Shown here piece by piece: positions 1-9,700 of a stretch of DNA of 64,000 nt. The stretch comes from Streptomyces sp. ISL-10. GTDB taxonomy: Bacteria; Actinomycetota; Actinomycetes; Streptomycetales; Streptomycetaceae. The notes below the pieces were generated by a model. It was not told the origin of the DNA, did no database searches, and worked only from the letters and a program-made list of their open reading frames with translations. Each line of letters starts with the position of its first letter. Position 1 is the stretch's first letter. A program made the translations under genes and the position numbers. The stretch covers positions 62,001 to 126,000 of the forward strand of contig NZ_JAGGOJ010000010.1 of NCBI RefSeq assembly GCF_018614575.1. Reading direction: 5' to 3'.

Positions 1-402
1 CACGAACGGGAGCGCAGCGACCTGCTCTCGGGTCGCGTGGTCCATGCGCACCACGTACGCGGCGTCCGGAATGTAGGCGCCGATCCGGGCGCCGAGGGCC
101 GCCAGCGCGGCGCGGTGGCTGTCGCGCGGCGTGGTCGCGAACTGGACCAGGTACGCGCGGCCGACCTCCGACCGCAGGCGTCCCCGCGGCCGGGAGCGTT
201 CCGCTTCCGGTGTGGTCGGATCGAAGGTGCGGGTGCGCAGCCGGATGAGCGTGGGCTGGTGGTCCTCGCTGGCGCTGGCGAGCCGGGTCGGTTCCGTGCG
301 GCCCTGGTACGCCGGCATGGACAGGGCGGGGCTGGCGGCGGCGGCGAGGGCCAGGGCCAGGGCGAGGACGGTGTATGTCGCTGCGCGCGCGGAGTTACGC
401 AT
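1..402 (-). CDS. Secreted S8 (subtilisin-like) serine protease, N-terminal part
   Basis: The first 134 residues are visible; the gene continues off the left edge. The ATG at 402 is preceded by an AGGAG ribosome site 4 nt away. The protein starts with a signal peptide (basic start, then an Ala/Leu-rich core to about residue 28). From about residue 80 it looks like an inhibitor I9-type propeptide (AYLVQFATTP, then a GARIGAYIPDAAYVVRM strand). In the family this segment folds the protease and is then cleaved. The catalytic Asp/His/Ser are outside the window, so the assignment rests on the propeptide alone. A secreted protein with an I9-like domain but no protease remains possible. Confidence 0.6.
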   Translation of the reverse strand, partial: MRNSARAATYTVLALALALAAAASPALSMPAYQGRTEPTRLASASEDHQPTLIRLRTRTFDPTTPEAERSRPRGRLRSEVGRAYLVQFATTPRDSHRAALAALGARIGAYIPDAAYVVRMDHATREQVAALPFV

Positions 403-532
403 GGGGCTCCTGGACGAAGATCCGCCGAAAAGCGCGGATGGGCGAAACCGGTCGAGGAACGCTAACCGGTAACAGTCAGACAGAAACCGCCTGAACGGGT
501 GACGATGGATCAAAAGCACCCGCAGCGGGATC

Positions 533-547
533 TATAGTCGCGGCGTG
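533..547 (+). promoter_or_regulatory. -10 box feeding a leaderless GTG start
   Basis: TATAGT at 533-538 is followed by 6 nt and the GTG at 545, so transcription should begin at or next to the start codon. No Shine-Dalgarno sequence precedes 545. No good -35 box is visible. Confidence 0.5.
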
Positions 548-1087
548 CAGATGCTGTGGACGCTTATGGGCGTCGCTTCGGCGGTCATGGTGACGGTGCT
601 GCCCGGTGTGGCGGTGCCGGTGGAGAGTCACGCTTCGGGACGTGTCGAGCAACCACCGGGCACACTGTCGATCACTGTGCCGGCCGCGGTGAGTCTCGGC
701 GGGGCCTCGCCCGGTTCATCGATCAGCCGACAGATGGGTGAGGTTCGGGTGTCGGATACGCGGGGGAGGCGGCCGGCGGTCTGGACGGCGACGGTGTCGG
801 CGAGCGACTTCACGACGCCGGGCGGCGGCGCCGCTCGGCAGATCTCCAGGAGCCAGCTCTCGTACTGGTCGGGTCCGGCCACCAGCACCATGGGCCCCGG
901 CACCCGCGTACCGGGCCAGGCCACGAGCGCGCAGGCGCAGAGCCTGAGCGTCCCGCGTACCGCGTTCACCAAGACGTCGGGCAACGGGAACAACACCACC
1001 GCCTGGCAGCCGACACTGATCCTCGCGGTGCCGGCGACCGCCGTGGGCGGCACCTACACCGGGACAGTCACCCACTCGGTGGCATGA
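545..1087 (+). CDS. Secreted WxL-like beta-sandwich surface protein 1
   Basis: This is a 180-residue exported protein with a signal peptide in about the first 30 residues. The mature part is Thr/Ser/Gly rich and has no Cys. It carries the pattern of WxL-domain proteins: a VWTATVSASDF strand near residue 80, a YWSGPAT segment near 105, and a C-terminal GTYTGTVTHSVA end. The second WxL motif is not canonical. It is a paralogue of the next gene: both contain RTAFxKTSGxGNN and the same C-terminal tail. In Firmicutes such proteins bind the cell wall and partner with a DUF916 protein, which lies two genes downstream. Function here is inferred. The GTG at 545 fits a leaderless transcript; an ATG at 551 is possible. 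Confidence 0.6.
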   Translation: MQMLWTLMGVASAVMVTVLPGVAVPVESHASGRVEQPPGTLSITVPAAVSLGGASPGSSISRQMGEVRVSDTRGRRPAVWTATVSASDFTTPGGGAARQISRSQLSYWSGPATSTMGPGTRVPGQATSAQAQSLSVPRTAFTKTSGNGNNTTAWQPTLILAVPATAVGGTYTGTVTHSVA

Positions 1088-1100
1088 AACACACTCGGTG

Positions 1101-1139
1101 CCGACATACCGTCATATACAGAGCTACGGTGATTCCGTG
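1101..1139 (+). promoter_or_regulatory. Promoter for second WxL-like gene, leaderless
   Basis: CCGACA (1101-1106) and TACGGT (1125-1130) are separated by 18 nt. The GTG at 1137 follows the -10-like box after 6 nt, the same spacing as for the gene at 545. Confidence 0.4.
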
Positions 1140-1682
1140 CCTAAAAGACCTTTGATTTCGTGTGTCATTGCCGTCGCCTTCGTCGGGGCGGCATCGCTGC
1201 CTGCGGTCGCCCAGCCGTCGGGGGACACGACCGTGACGTTCACCGTGGCAACGGCGAACCTCAAGATCGAGGTGCCCACCTCGCGCAATCTGGGGTCCGG
1301 GTTCCCGGGGCAGACGGTCAGCGGCCAGCTCGGCACCGTGACGGTGATCGACGAGCGGGCCGCGGCGGACGCCACGTGGACAGCGTCTGTGGTCTCGACG
1401 CAGTTCGACACCGGAACAGACCAGGAGACCGAGGTCATCCCGCCGAACCTGGTGAACTACTGGTCCGGACCGGCGACCGCCACCTCCGGCAACGGCACCT
1501 TCGTGCCCGGACAGCCCACTCGTGCCGACCGAGTCAGCCTGGAGCGGCCACGCACCGCGTTCTCCAAGACCTCGGGCAGCGGAAACAACAGCGCGAGCTG
1601 GAACCCCACCCTGGAGATCACCATCCCGCAGCACGCCGTCGGCGGTCTCTACAGCGGGACGGTGACCCATTCGGTGGCATGA
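1137..1682 (+). CDS. Secreted WxL-like beta-sandwich surface protein 2
   Basis: This 181-residue exported protein is a paralogue of the one at 545. After a signal peptide (KRPLISCVIAVAFVG, cleavage near AVAQ) come the TWTASVVSTQF strand, YWSGPAT, RTAFSKTSGSGNN and the shared GLYSGTVTHSVA terminus. The GTG at 1137 is preferred over one at 1098 because it places the signal peptide at the very N-terminus and has a -10-like hexamer 6 nt upstream. The stop lies 4 nt before the start of the DUF916-like gene, so the two are probably cotranscribed. The role is inferred to be a wall-associated structural or adhesion component. Confidence 0.6.
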   Translation: MPKRPLISCVIAVAFVGAASLPAVAQPSGDTTVTFTVATANLKIEVPTSRNLGSGFPGQTVSGQLGTVTVIDERAAADATWTASVVSTQFDTGTDQETEVIPPNLVNYWSGPATATSGNGTFVPGQPTRADRVSLERPRTAFSKTSGSGNNSASWNPTLEITIPQHAVGGLYSGTVTHSVA

Positions 1683-1686
1683 GCCG

Positions 1687-2640
1687 GTGGGTGGCCTGCT
1701 CCTTGCGGTGTCACTGTTCCTGGGATCAGTCGCGCCCGTAGCCGCGGAGGCACCGCCGCGGGGGTCTGGCGACGTGAGCGTCGGAATCCGGCTCGTCGAC
1801 GCGCCGGTCAGCCGCCGCGAAGACAGCCGTGCCCACCGATACATCATCGATCACATCAAACCAGCCCAGCAGATTCGCAGGCGCATCGCAGTCACCAACT
1901 ACTCGGACACCCGTCACCGCGTACAGCTCTACCCCGCAGCCGCCGCGGTCCACAAGGACGGCTTCGCCTTCGCCCCCGGTCGTACCGGCAACGAGCTCAC
2001 CAAGTGGGTGACGGTCGAGCCCAGTGCACTCGTCCTGGCACCCGACGAGACGGCGACAGTGTGGACTGAGGTCACCGTGGCGAACGATGCGACCGGCGGC
2101 GAACACTACGGTGTCATCTGGGCGGAGATCAGCCCCCATCACGACCGCTCGGAGCAGGTACGCAACGTGGCCCGCGCAGGGGTGCGCATCTATCTGTCCG
2201 TCGGGCCCGGCGGGGAACCGCGCTCGGACTTCCGCATCGAAGATCTCACCGGCATCCGCGCCGCGGACGGCGTACCGGTGGTCACGGCCCGAGTGAAGAA
2301 CACCGGCGGGCGGGCCCTCGACCTTACGGGCAAGCTCACCCTGTCGGACGGGCCGGGCGGCGCGTTCGCAGGCCCGTTCAACGTCAAGGCAGGCACCATC
2401 GGCCCGGGTCGCTCGACGCTGGCGAAGACCACACTCGACCCGCGGCTGCCGGACGGTGTGTGGACCGCACGACTGACGCTCACCAGCGGACTCGTCAAAC
2501 GAGAGACCAGCGGCCGCATCACCATTGGTCAGCGCGGCGGGAACACCTCGATGGCCATACTCACGGTCGGCGGCCTCTTTTCAGTTGCCGCAGCGCTGCT
2601 CGTCGCGTACGCATACCGCCGCCGCAACCGCTTCCGCTGA
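1687..2640 (+). CDS. DUF916 / WxL-interacting-type membrane-anchored surface protein
   Basis: This is a 317-residue protein with a signal peptide (residues 1-20), two extracellular beta-sandwich domains and a C-terminal membrane helix (about 285-307) ending in a basic RRRNRFR tail. The first domain (about 30-165) matches the DUF916 pattern: VGIRLVDAP, then YIIDHIKPAQ, RRRIAVTNYSD and a closing VRIYLSVGP. The second (about 180-275) has the shape of the DUF3324-like partner domain. Proteins of this build hold WxL proteins on the Gram-positive wall. Its start is 4 nt after the upstream WxL-like stop, which supports a functional triplet. The GTG at 1687 is the only start near the stop of the gene before. 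Confidence 0.65.
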   Translation: MGGLLLAVSLFLGSVAPVAAEAPPRGSGDVSVGIRLVDAPVSRREDSRAHRYIIDHIKPAQQIRRRIAVTNYSDTRHRVQLYPAAAAVHKDGFAFAPGRTGNELTKWVTVEPSALVLAPDETATVWTEVTVANDATGGEHYGVIWAEISPHHDRSEQVRNVARAGVRIYLSVGPGGEPRSDFRIEDLTGIRAADGVPVVTARVKNTGGRALDLTGKLTLSDGPGGAFAGPFNVKAGTIGPGRSTLAKTTLDPRLPDGVWTARLTLTSGLVKRETSGRITIGQRGGNTSMAILTVGGLFSVAAALLVAYAYRRRNRFR

Positions 2641-3007
2641 CCGGGACAGGCCGGGATGCCGGGAGCGCGGCGTCAGGGGCATTCGCCTCGGCCATACGCT
2701 TCCGGAGGCGGACATGCGCCGCTTCATCGATGGTGAGGACTGGCTGACGGCCTTCAATTACCTGTCTGCGCACCCGAGCTCGAACGAGCCGCGCACACCC
2801 GGTCGGGCCACAGCTTGCGGCGGCGGTTGACGGTGAGCAGATCGCCGGCCAAGCGCGTCCGATGATGCACCCGCCTACGGCCCGGATGGGCTCAGCGGCA
2901 TCACCCGCTCCAACCGCCGGATCCTGACCCCGAATGGCAGCAGGGGACTCGACAGAACACCCACGGCAACAAGAATGGGAGACCGCGGACGGACATGAGG
3001 GGGCGGC
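2641..3007. other. Intergenic region, 367 bp, no convincing gene
   Basis: A short plus frame from ATG 2713 (RRFIDGEDWLTAFNYLS) has coding-like composition but reaches a stop after about 38 residues and has no recognisable family. It may be a gene scrap. A GAGGGGG ribosome site near 2998 serves the gene at 3008. Confidence 0.3.
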
Positions 3008-5143
3008 ATGTCGGCGTATCTGTGGCGGGGAGGCGGCGGCCGCCGGCGGGGGTGGATCCGCTATCTGGCCGCAGTCGCGGCCGGTGCTCTGGCGCTGATG
3101 CTGGCGGCGGTCTGGACGTCCGGACCGCTGGCCACCGGTATCGGTGCGGCGGTGACGACGGTGTACGGGCTGGTGGCCGACCTGTTACGCCCACAGCGGG
3201 AACCGCAGGACAGCGGGGAACTGCTGCGAAGCCGTTCGGGGCGGATACCCCGGGTGCTGCATGTTGACCGTCCCGAGCTTGCCGGGGTGCACGCCGCCGA
3301 ACCCGACCAGGTGACGGAAGGGGGCGGCCCGCCACCGTACATCGAGCGAGATGTCGAACCGGAACTGCGCCAAGCGGTCACGCAGGCACGGTTCGTCCTG
3401 GTCGTCGGGGAGTCCACGGCGGGTAAGACCCGTCTCGCCTACGAGGTCGTCCGGTCATGCTTCCCGAGGCACGCGTTCGTCCGGCCCATGACACGCGCCG
3501 CCCTCGCCGAGGCCTTCCGCGTGGCGCGGCGCAGGCGCAGGGCGGTGCTGTGGCTGGACGACCTCGAGGACTATCTGGGCGCCCAAGGCCTCACCGTGGC
3601 AGCGCTGGCCACGCTGCTCGACGCCCGGCCCGGGCGGGTCGTGGTGTTGGCGACGATGCGGTCGGAGGAACACCGCCGCTACGACGCGCGGGAGGAGAGT
3701 CGGCTGACCGGCTCCGACCGCGATGCCTGGCGTATGCAGCGCGAGGTGCTCAGTATGGCCGCCGTCATCCGGCTGGCCCGGCGATGGTCGGACGCCGAAT
3801 GCCGACGGGCGGAGCCCTTCCGTCACGATCCGCGGATCAGGCAGGCGCTGAACGGACGCGAGCGCTTCGGCATCGCCGAGATCATCGCGGCCGGCCCCGA
3901 ACTGCTGGCCTCCTGGCAGAACGCCTGGGCACCCGGGGCGAACCCTCGCGGTGCGGCGGTGGTCGCAGCCGCGGTCGACTGCCGCCGTGCGGGGCTGCGG
4001 TGTCCCGTGACCCGCGAATGGCTGCGCGATCTGCATCCGCCGTACCTGGATGGGCGCGGCGGCGGCGACCTGCAACCCGAGGACTTCGACGACGCCATGC
4101 GCTGGGCGTGCCAGGCCGCGTACGCCACCAGCGGACTGCTCATCGGCAACTACAGCCAGGGGTACCTTGCCTTCGACTACTTGCTCAACGCACCCGATCT
4201 CGCTCCGGTGCCCGACCATCTGTGGGACGCGCTCCTGGACCTGGTGGCTCCGACCGATGCCTACGACCTCGGTCTCGTCGCCCACCAGGAGGCACGACTC
4301 ACCCGCGCCGTCACCGCGCTGGAGCGCGCCCGGGGGGCGGGCATCCCAGGGGCGGCGTTCTCACTGGCCATCGCCGTCGGGGACGCCGGGCAGCCGCGCC
4401 GGGCAGCCGGCGAGCTACGGGCCCTCGCCCAGGAGCGAGCCGCGGCCCTCGGCCCCGCACACCCGGACACCCTGGCCGCCCGACACCAGCTCGCCTTCTT
4501 CACCGGCGAGTCGGAAAACCTGCGCACAGCTACCACGCTGTTCAGGGAGCTGGTCGAAGACACAAGGCGCGAGCTGGGCCCCGAGCATCCCGACACGCTG
4601 GCGGCGCGCCACCAGCTTGCGTACTGCACCGGCGAGGGCGGTGACGCCGATACCGCGGTGCGACAACTGCGGGCGCTCCTCGACGACCGATTACGCCTGT
4701 TGGGAGCGGCGCATCCGCAGACGATCGCCACCCGCCGCAGTCTCATCTGGTTCACCGGCCTCCGCGGCGAAACCGACCGAGCCGACCGTGAGATGCGGGA
4801 ACTGCTCTCGGACGCGCTGCGCAGCCTCGGGCCCCTCGACCCCCACACGCTGGCCATTCGGAGCAGCCTGGCGTCCTTCGCTGCCCTTGCAGGGCGGGCC
4901 GATGAGGCCCTCGCGGGCTTCGACGCTCTCGCTGCCGACCGTACGACGCTTCTCGGCGTGGACCATCCCCACGTCCTTCACACCCGACTCGACCAGGCCC
5001 GTGCGCTCGCGATGGTGGGGCGCCCGACCGAGGCCGCCGAGGCTCTGGTGCGGATCACTGCTGACGCTCGCCGCATCCTGGAGCCGGGCCACCGGCATCT
5101 GCGCGTCGCCGAACAGTTGCTGGGTGAACTGGGCGGAAGGTAA
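3008..5143 (+). CDS. Membrane-anchored P-loop NTPase with TPR repeats (STAND-like)
   Basis: The 711-residue protein starts with one or two membrane helices (about 16-60). A P-loop NTPase domain follows: Walker A VVGESTAGKTR near 131-141 and Walker B AVLWLDDLEDY near 178-188. The C-terminal third (about 440-700) has six TPR-type units with the signature LGPxHPDTLAARHQLA, spaced about 46 residues. The layout is typical of STAND signalling ATPases, where TPRs sense a ligand and the NTPase switches an effector. No separate effector domain is visible; the N-terminal membrane segment may do that job. ATG 3008 follows a GA/G-rich ribosome site. It stands alone. A similar but unrelated-in-detail protein lies at 6780. 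Confidence 0.65.
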   Translation: MSAYLWRGGGGRRRGWIRYLAAVAAGALALMLAAVWTSGPLATGIGAAVTTVYGLVADLLRPQREPQDSGELLRSRSGRIPRVLHVDRPELAGVHAAEPDQVTEGGGPPPYIERDVEPELRQAVTQARFVLVVGESTAGKTRLAYEVVRSCFPRHAFVRPMTRAALAEAFRVARRRRRAVLWLDDLEDYLGAQGLTVAALATLLDARPGRVVVLATMRSEEHRRYDAREESRLTGSDRDAWRMQREVLSMAAVIRLARRWSDAECRRAEPFRHDPRIRQALNGRERFGIAEIIAAGPELLASWQNAWAPGANPRGAAVVAAAVDCRRAGLRCPVTREWLRDLHPPYLDGRGGGDLQPEDFDDAMRWACQAAYATSGLLIGNYSQGYLAFDYLLNAPDLAPVPDHLWDALLDLVAPTDAYDLGLVAHQEARLTRAVTALERARGAGIPGAAFSLAIAVGDAGQPRRAAGELRALAQERAAALGPAHPDTLAARHQLAFFTGESENLRTATTLFRELVEDTRRELGPEHPDTLAARHQLAYCTGEGGDADTAVRQLRALLDDRLRLLGAAHPQTIATRRSLIWFTGLRGETDRADREMRELLSDALRSLGPLDPHTLAIRSSLASFAALAGRADEALAGFDALAADRTTLLGVDHPHVLHTRLDQARALAMVGRPTEAAEALVRITADARRILEPGHRHLRVAEQLLGELGGR

Positions 5144-5670
5144 GAGCCGGTCGTTCTTCCCTGCCGTGCAAGGAGCGCGGCTGGGCAGTTTGAGGCGACC
5201 CCCGACAGCCGGGTCCTCAGCAAGGGCCGCATCCGGTAACGGCCGCCCTGTAGTCGATCTGAGGATCGATCGGTGATCGGGAGGGCTGCGACTCGGCACG
5301 CGACCACCCTTCAGCCGGGGTGCGCCGGCCACGCTCGCGTATCTGTCACCCGTCGCTCCTCGGCCTGTTCGGCGCCCCGGTCGTGGATGCAAACGGCCAC
5401 AGATGGAAGCCGATCCAGTCATCCAGGGCCTGGCGCGGGCGTGGTCGCCGGACAGCAGCAGGATCCGTTCAGAGGGCGCCATGCACGCAAGCCGGTTCTC
5501 CTGGAGGCGCTGACGGCCGAGGTGCGGGCGCTGCGCGAGCGGGTTGCCGCGCTGTCGGAAACCGGGGTGGGCGCAATGCCCACCCCGGTCGGTTCACCCG
5601 AGGAACCCGACGTGCGGGGCTGAGGAACCCGCGCTGTGCGGGCCGACAAGCCGCGGTGCGCGGCTGACGG
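5144..5670. other. Intergenic region with a possible gene tail
   Basis: A plus frame ending at 5623 has a coiled-coil-like tail (EALTAEVRALRERVAAL) with coding-like composition over its last 45 residues or so, but nothing convincing upstream. It may be the 3' end of a decayed gene. Nothing else is recognisable. Confidence 0.3.
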
Positions 5671-5979
5671 TCACCACATCCCGCCGCCGGGAACCGTGGC
5701 TCCCGCCAGCCGGATGACCGCAAGCAGGGTGTCAATGCCACCGAGCACGACGGCGACGAGTGCCGGGACGGGCTGAGCGCCGTTCCAGCGGCGGCCCATG
5801 CCGAGCCAGCCGCAGGCGATCGCGATCGGGCCGAGGATGATCCCCAGCACGAAGAATCCCGCGATCGCACAGATCAGCCCGATGATTCCGAGTGCCGCGC
5901 GATCCGGCCCGCTCCGTGACCACGTCCGGCCACGTGAACGGGGGCTCCTGCGCGTGGTGTGTCCAAAGCCCGCCATCAT
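5671..5979 (-). CDS. Small DUF4190-like membrane protein
   Basis: This is a 102-residue integral membrane protein. After a basic N-terminus (TTRRSPRSRGRTW) come two long hydrophobic helices. The first has the DUF4190 pattern AALGIIGLICAIAG, leading to GIILGPIAIACGWLGM; the second is PALVAVVLGGIDTLLAVIRLAG. Two adjacent ATG codons (5979 and 5976) lie just after an AGGGAG site. The second has the better spacing, so the protein may begin one residue later. The function of the family is unknown. No operon partner is visible. Confidence 0.6.
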   Translation of the reverse strand: MMAGFGHTTRRSPRSRGRTWSRSGPDRAALGIIGLICAIAGFFVLGIILGPIAIACGWLGMGRRWNGAQPVPALVAVVLGGIDTLLAVIRLAGATVPGGGMW

Positions 5980-6315
5980 CACTCCCTGAGTCGTCGAATC
6001 GGGCTCCGACAGCGGGTACCCCCTCTCAGCGCTCCCAGACCTTGAACGCTCCGACCCGGTACGGGGGATTGGCGAACCCCGGGTACCGCCGCCCCGGGGA
6101 TGTGTCGAACCGGCCCGTCTCGGCGCTCTCCGCCGACCGGTACGCAGCAACGGGCCGCCCGGTCCGGTTGGCGAACGTCTCTGCCGTGGTGCACCGGCTC
6201 CAAGCTGACGGGGGTATCCCTGCACGATGGCTATGCCGTCAAGCAGGATGGGCCACGTAAACACGCACGGAAGCCGAGCCGTTGAAGACCTCGTTCAGAG
6301 GCCTTGGCCTTCGGC

Positions 6316-6361
6316 CAGGGGCTTTGGCAGGGGCTTTGTTCAGGGGCTTTGGCCAGGGGCC
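6316..6361. repeat. Short tandem repeat, unit CAGGGGCTTTG
   Basis: Three near-perfect copies at 6316, 6328 and 6341, plus a half copy at 6354, with a 12-13 nt period. The units are adjacent without unique spacers, so this is not a CRISPR array. Confidence 0.6.
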
Positions 6362-6439
6362 GTTCGCGAGGTGCCGCTGGCCCGTGAGAGCGTCTCCCTG
6401 CCCCTTGGCTGCGTTCTGCGATGTCGTCGAGGTCTCACA

Positions 6440-6560
6440 GGGAGAACCGGCGCAGTTCGTCACCCTTGGCGCGTACTGCCGCAGGAGCCGGTTCGTGTTC
6501 TCGGAGAGCCCCTGTGCCCCAGCTGGCGAGCGGTATGTGGGTCGCGCGGCCGCGTCGGAT
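6440..6560 (-). pseudogene. IS30-family transposase remnant
   Basis: The minus strand encodes GLSENTNRLLRQYAP. This closely matches the IS30 catalytic-region signature (R/G-x-N/S-ENTNGLLRQYFP), which carries the last acidic residue of the DDE triad. The flanking sequence does not continue the family and no terminal repeats are visible. It is a fragment of an old insertion. Confidence 0.5.
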
Positions 6561-6779
6561 TCCGGGACACCACCGCGCCGAGCACGTCGGTCACGACCAG
6601 CTCGACCTGGAGCGCCGAACAGCCCGGCCGTGCCCGGCATGTAGGCGGTCGTGAGGCCGCGATCGGGGCGCGCGGTGCGACCGATACCCAAATCGCATAA
6701 GCTCCACGGTAGTTGAGGAACTGCGAGGAGTGAGCATGCGCTCTGCCGTCATCGGCTCCACGGAAGGCCGGCCGATCTG

Positions 6780-9700
6780 ATGTCCGCCCTCCCCGACCCC
6801 GGTGCCGATGACCTCGACCCCGCGTCCGCGCCCTTGGTGCCGACCGCGCGTGACACCGTCACTCCGCGATCGCGTGCGAACGCGCGTAACCGGGTGGTCC
6901 GTTTCGCGATGCCGTCGGTCATCGCGCTCGGTGGCGCCCTCGCCTCCTACGCCAGCGTCGGTGAGGGATTCGCCGGCAGCCCGTCCCTGTCCCAGGTGGT
7001 CGCGACAGGTTTGACGGCCTGCATCACCTATCTCGGTGCCGCCGCCGTGACCGACGGCGGCGCGGTGAGCCCCGGTCGGGCCGACGATCCGCACGGCGTC
7101 CAAGATGTTCCGCCGGAGCAGCGGACCGTAGCCCTCTGCTACCTGCCGGGAGAGCGGACCTGGGCGGACTGGACCGCGACGGTGCTGGTCCGCGCGGGAT
7201 TCACCGTCCTGCGACGGGGCGGGCTGCCGCCGCAGGACGAAGGCATGGAGCAAGCCGCCCAGCAGCTCCTGGACGGCGCCGACAGCGCCCTGATCCTGCT
7301 CCCCGAGATCCCACCCCAGGATCTCCCCCGCTACGCCGACTGGCTGAACCAGCTGGTCGCCGCTCATGAGGAGGGCGAGCCGATCGGCTGGATCCGCTAT
7401 GGCTCGCTCGATCTGTGGGACAACGGGCCGACGGGGGCTGTGAATCCGCTCGAGGCGCTGCCCCACGACGCCTGCCTGGACCTGTCGTCCGGGGAACCGG
7501 ATGTGGTCGCGTCCACGCTGGTGACGCGACTTCACCGGTTGGGGCTGCGCCCCGGGGGCGCCGTGACGGATGTGGCACTCCTTGCCGCCGGGCTCAGCTA
7601 TCCCGCATGGGGTGCGGCCATCACCAATTTCCCGCCGCGCAATCCGCACTTCACGGACCGTGACGCAGCCCTGGCCACGTTGGCGCGATGCCTGCTCTCG
7701 GACGACGGCGGGCCCCGTCCCGACGCCGGTGGTCTTGTGGGTCTGCCGGGCGTCGGCAAGACCCAGACGGCGTTGGAGTTCGGACATCGCTTCGCCAGCC
7801 ACTACGACGTGGTGTGGTGGGTCAACGCCGAGCGTCAGGTGTCGCTGAGTGGCCAGCTCTCCGAACTCGCCCGGGCCCTCGGGGCGGAGGAGGTGCCCGA
7901 CCTGACGGTGATGCTCACCCGCCTGTGGGCCGCTCTGCGCGGGCGTAGCCGTTGGCTCCTTGTCTACGACAATGTCGAGCAGCCCCCGGATGTCTCCACG
8001 ATCTGGCCCCGGGCGTCGAACGGCGACGTACTGATCACCTCGCGCAACCCCAACTGGGGATCTCTGGGCGTGACCCGGGTGCCGCTCAAGACCTTCGATC
8101 TGGACGACGGAGAGGCCTTTCTCCTCAAACGCACTCGGGAGTCCGACCGCGACGCCGCGCGGGATGTCACCGCCCGGCTCGGCGGTCTTCCCTTCGCCCT
8201 GGAGTACGTCGGCGCCTATGTGGAGGAGCGCCGTGCGTCCCTGGCCGGCTACCGGGCCCTTCTGGGTGAGGGACCGCGCCACATGTCATCAACAGCCGAC
8301 ACGGATTGGTATGCCTCGGCCATGGCCACTTCCTGGAACGTCAGCTTCGACCAAGCCAACGACGAGGACCCGCATGTGCGGGCACTTCTCTCCGTCTTCT
8401 CCTTTCTGGCGCCGGACGGCATTCCCCGAGACATGGTTCCCGTTCACATCGGCGTCGTGGGTGGGGAACGAGGGGGGTTGCCCGCCACGCGCGCCGAGTA
8501 CGACCGCGCGGTGGCTGTCCTGGTCAGGCTGTCGCTGGTCGACGCCACGGAGGACCGCATCACCATCCACCGCCTGGCCCAGGAGTATGTGCTCAGCCGG
8601 ATGACCGGTCCCGAGGAGCAGCGCTGGGCGGTCTGTTCGGCGCTGATGCTGGTGAGCGCGGCGTTCCCCATGGAGCCCCTGAGTCCGGCGTCCTGGGTGA
8701 CGTGCCGGCGCATCATGCCACACGTTCTGGAGCTCACCGAGTCCCGCGCGGCGCACTACCCGCTGCTGCGGGAGCGCTGCCCGGCCGTGCTGGGCTCCCT
8801 GCTGCTGCGTGCGGGACGCTATCTGCACCTGCGGGGCGAACACGGTCCGGCAAGGGGGCTGCTGGAACAAGCCCTCGATGTGGAGTCGTCGCGGGCGGAA
8901 CCGGACCGGCTGGCGCGCGCCATGGTGCTCGCCGCGCTGGGCCGCGTCTACTACCACCAGGCAGAACTGGCGGATGCGCGCAGGGTTACCGAGCAGGCCA
9001 TCGCGGTGGCGGTCGGCGAGCTGAGCGAGCAGGACCACTTCGTGGGCCGACTACGACTCCATCTGAGCCGCATTCTCCGGGAGTTGACCGCGTTCGAGGA
9101 GGCCGAGCAACTCGCGGGCGAGGTGCTGGAGCATTTGCGGCAGTCGGACGGCGAGCGGCATCCTCTCGTCGCGGAGGCGTGGGCGACGTACGGCGACGCC
9201 CTGTGGCGGCGCGGCCGTCTCCGGGAGGCCGCCGATGCCTACCGTGAGGCGCTCGAGGTTCGTTCGGCGCTGCCCGGCACGCCGGCCATCGACATGGCCA
9301 CCTGCCACAAGCATCTCGGCATCATCAGCAGGGAACTGGACGATCTCGACGTGGCGGAGCAGGAACTGCGCACCGCGCGCACCCTGCTGATCGCCGACTA
9401 CGGAGTCGACTACGGGGAGAACCACCGTGACGTGATCGACGTCGACGGTCATCTTGCCGAGGTCCTGCGTCGCTCGGGGCGCCTGGAGGAGGCCTACGGA
9501 CTGCTGCGGCGGGTTGTCGCGGTGCGGGAGGAGGAATTCCAGGACCACCCGGATGTGGCGGGCAGTCTGACGAAGCTGGGTGCCCTACTGCGCGACCAGG
9601 GCCGCTACGAGGAGTCGGAGTCGGTGCTGAGCCGGGCCGTCGCCATGTTCGAGCGGTGCATGGGCAGCGAGCACCCGTATGTGGCCGATGCGGCGGTCGA

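Larger units (their letters stand above)
5980..6779. other. 800-bp intergenic stretch with decayed gene fragments
   Basis: Apart from the IS30-like remnant and the short tandem repeat listed separately, a minus frame ending at 6026 is coding-like for about 55 residues (TAETFANRTGRPVAAYRS; RYPGFANPPYRVGAFKVWER). It has no usable start or family match, so it is probably the tail of a lost gene. Confidence 0.35.

Noticed and set aside
2713..2830. Small gene RRFIDGEDWLTAFNYLS
   Set aside because: No ribosome site, no family, tail turns low-complexity; noted only as an intergenic fragment.
5273..5623. 116-codon gene
   Set aside because: Only the last third looks coding and the rest is anomalous; kept as intergenic with a possible gene tail.
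6316..6361. Possible CRISPR array
   Set aside because: Units are 11-13 nt, contiguous, without spacers, and no cas genes are near.
6591..8282. Minus-strand open frame of 563 codons
   Set aside because: It lies entirely antisense to the NB-ARC/TPR gene, whose motifs are unmistakable; long antisense frames are normal in high-GC DNA.
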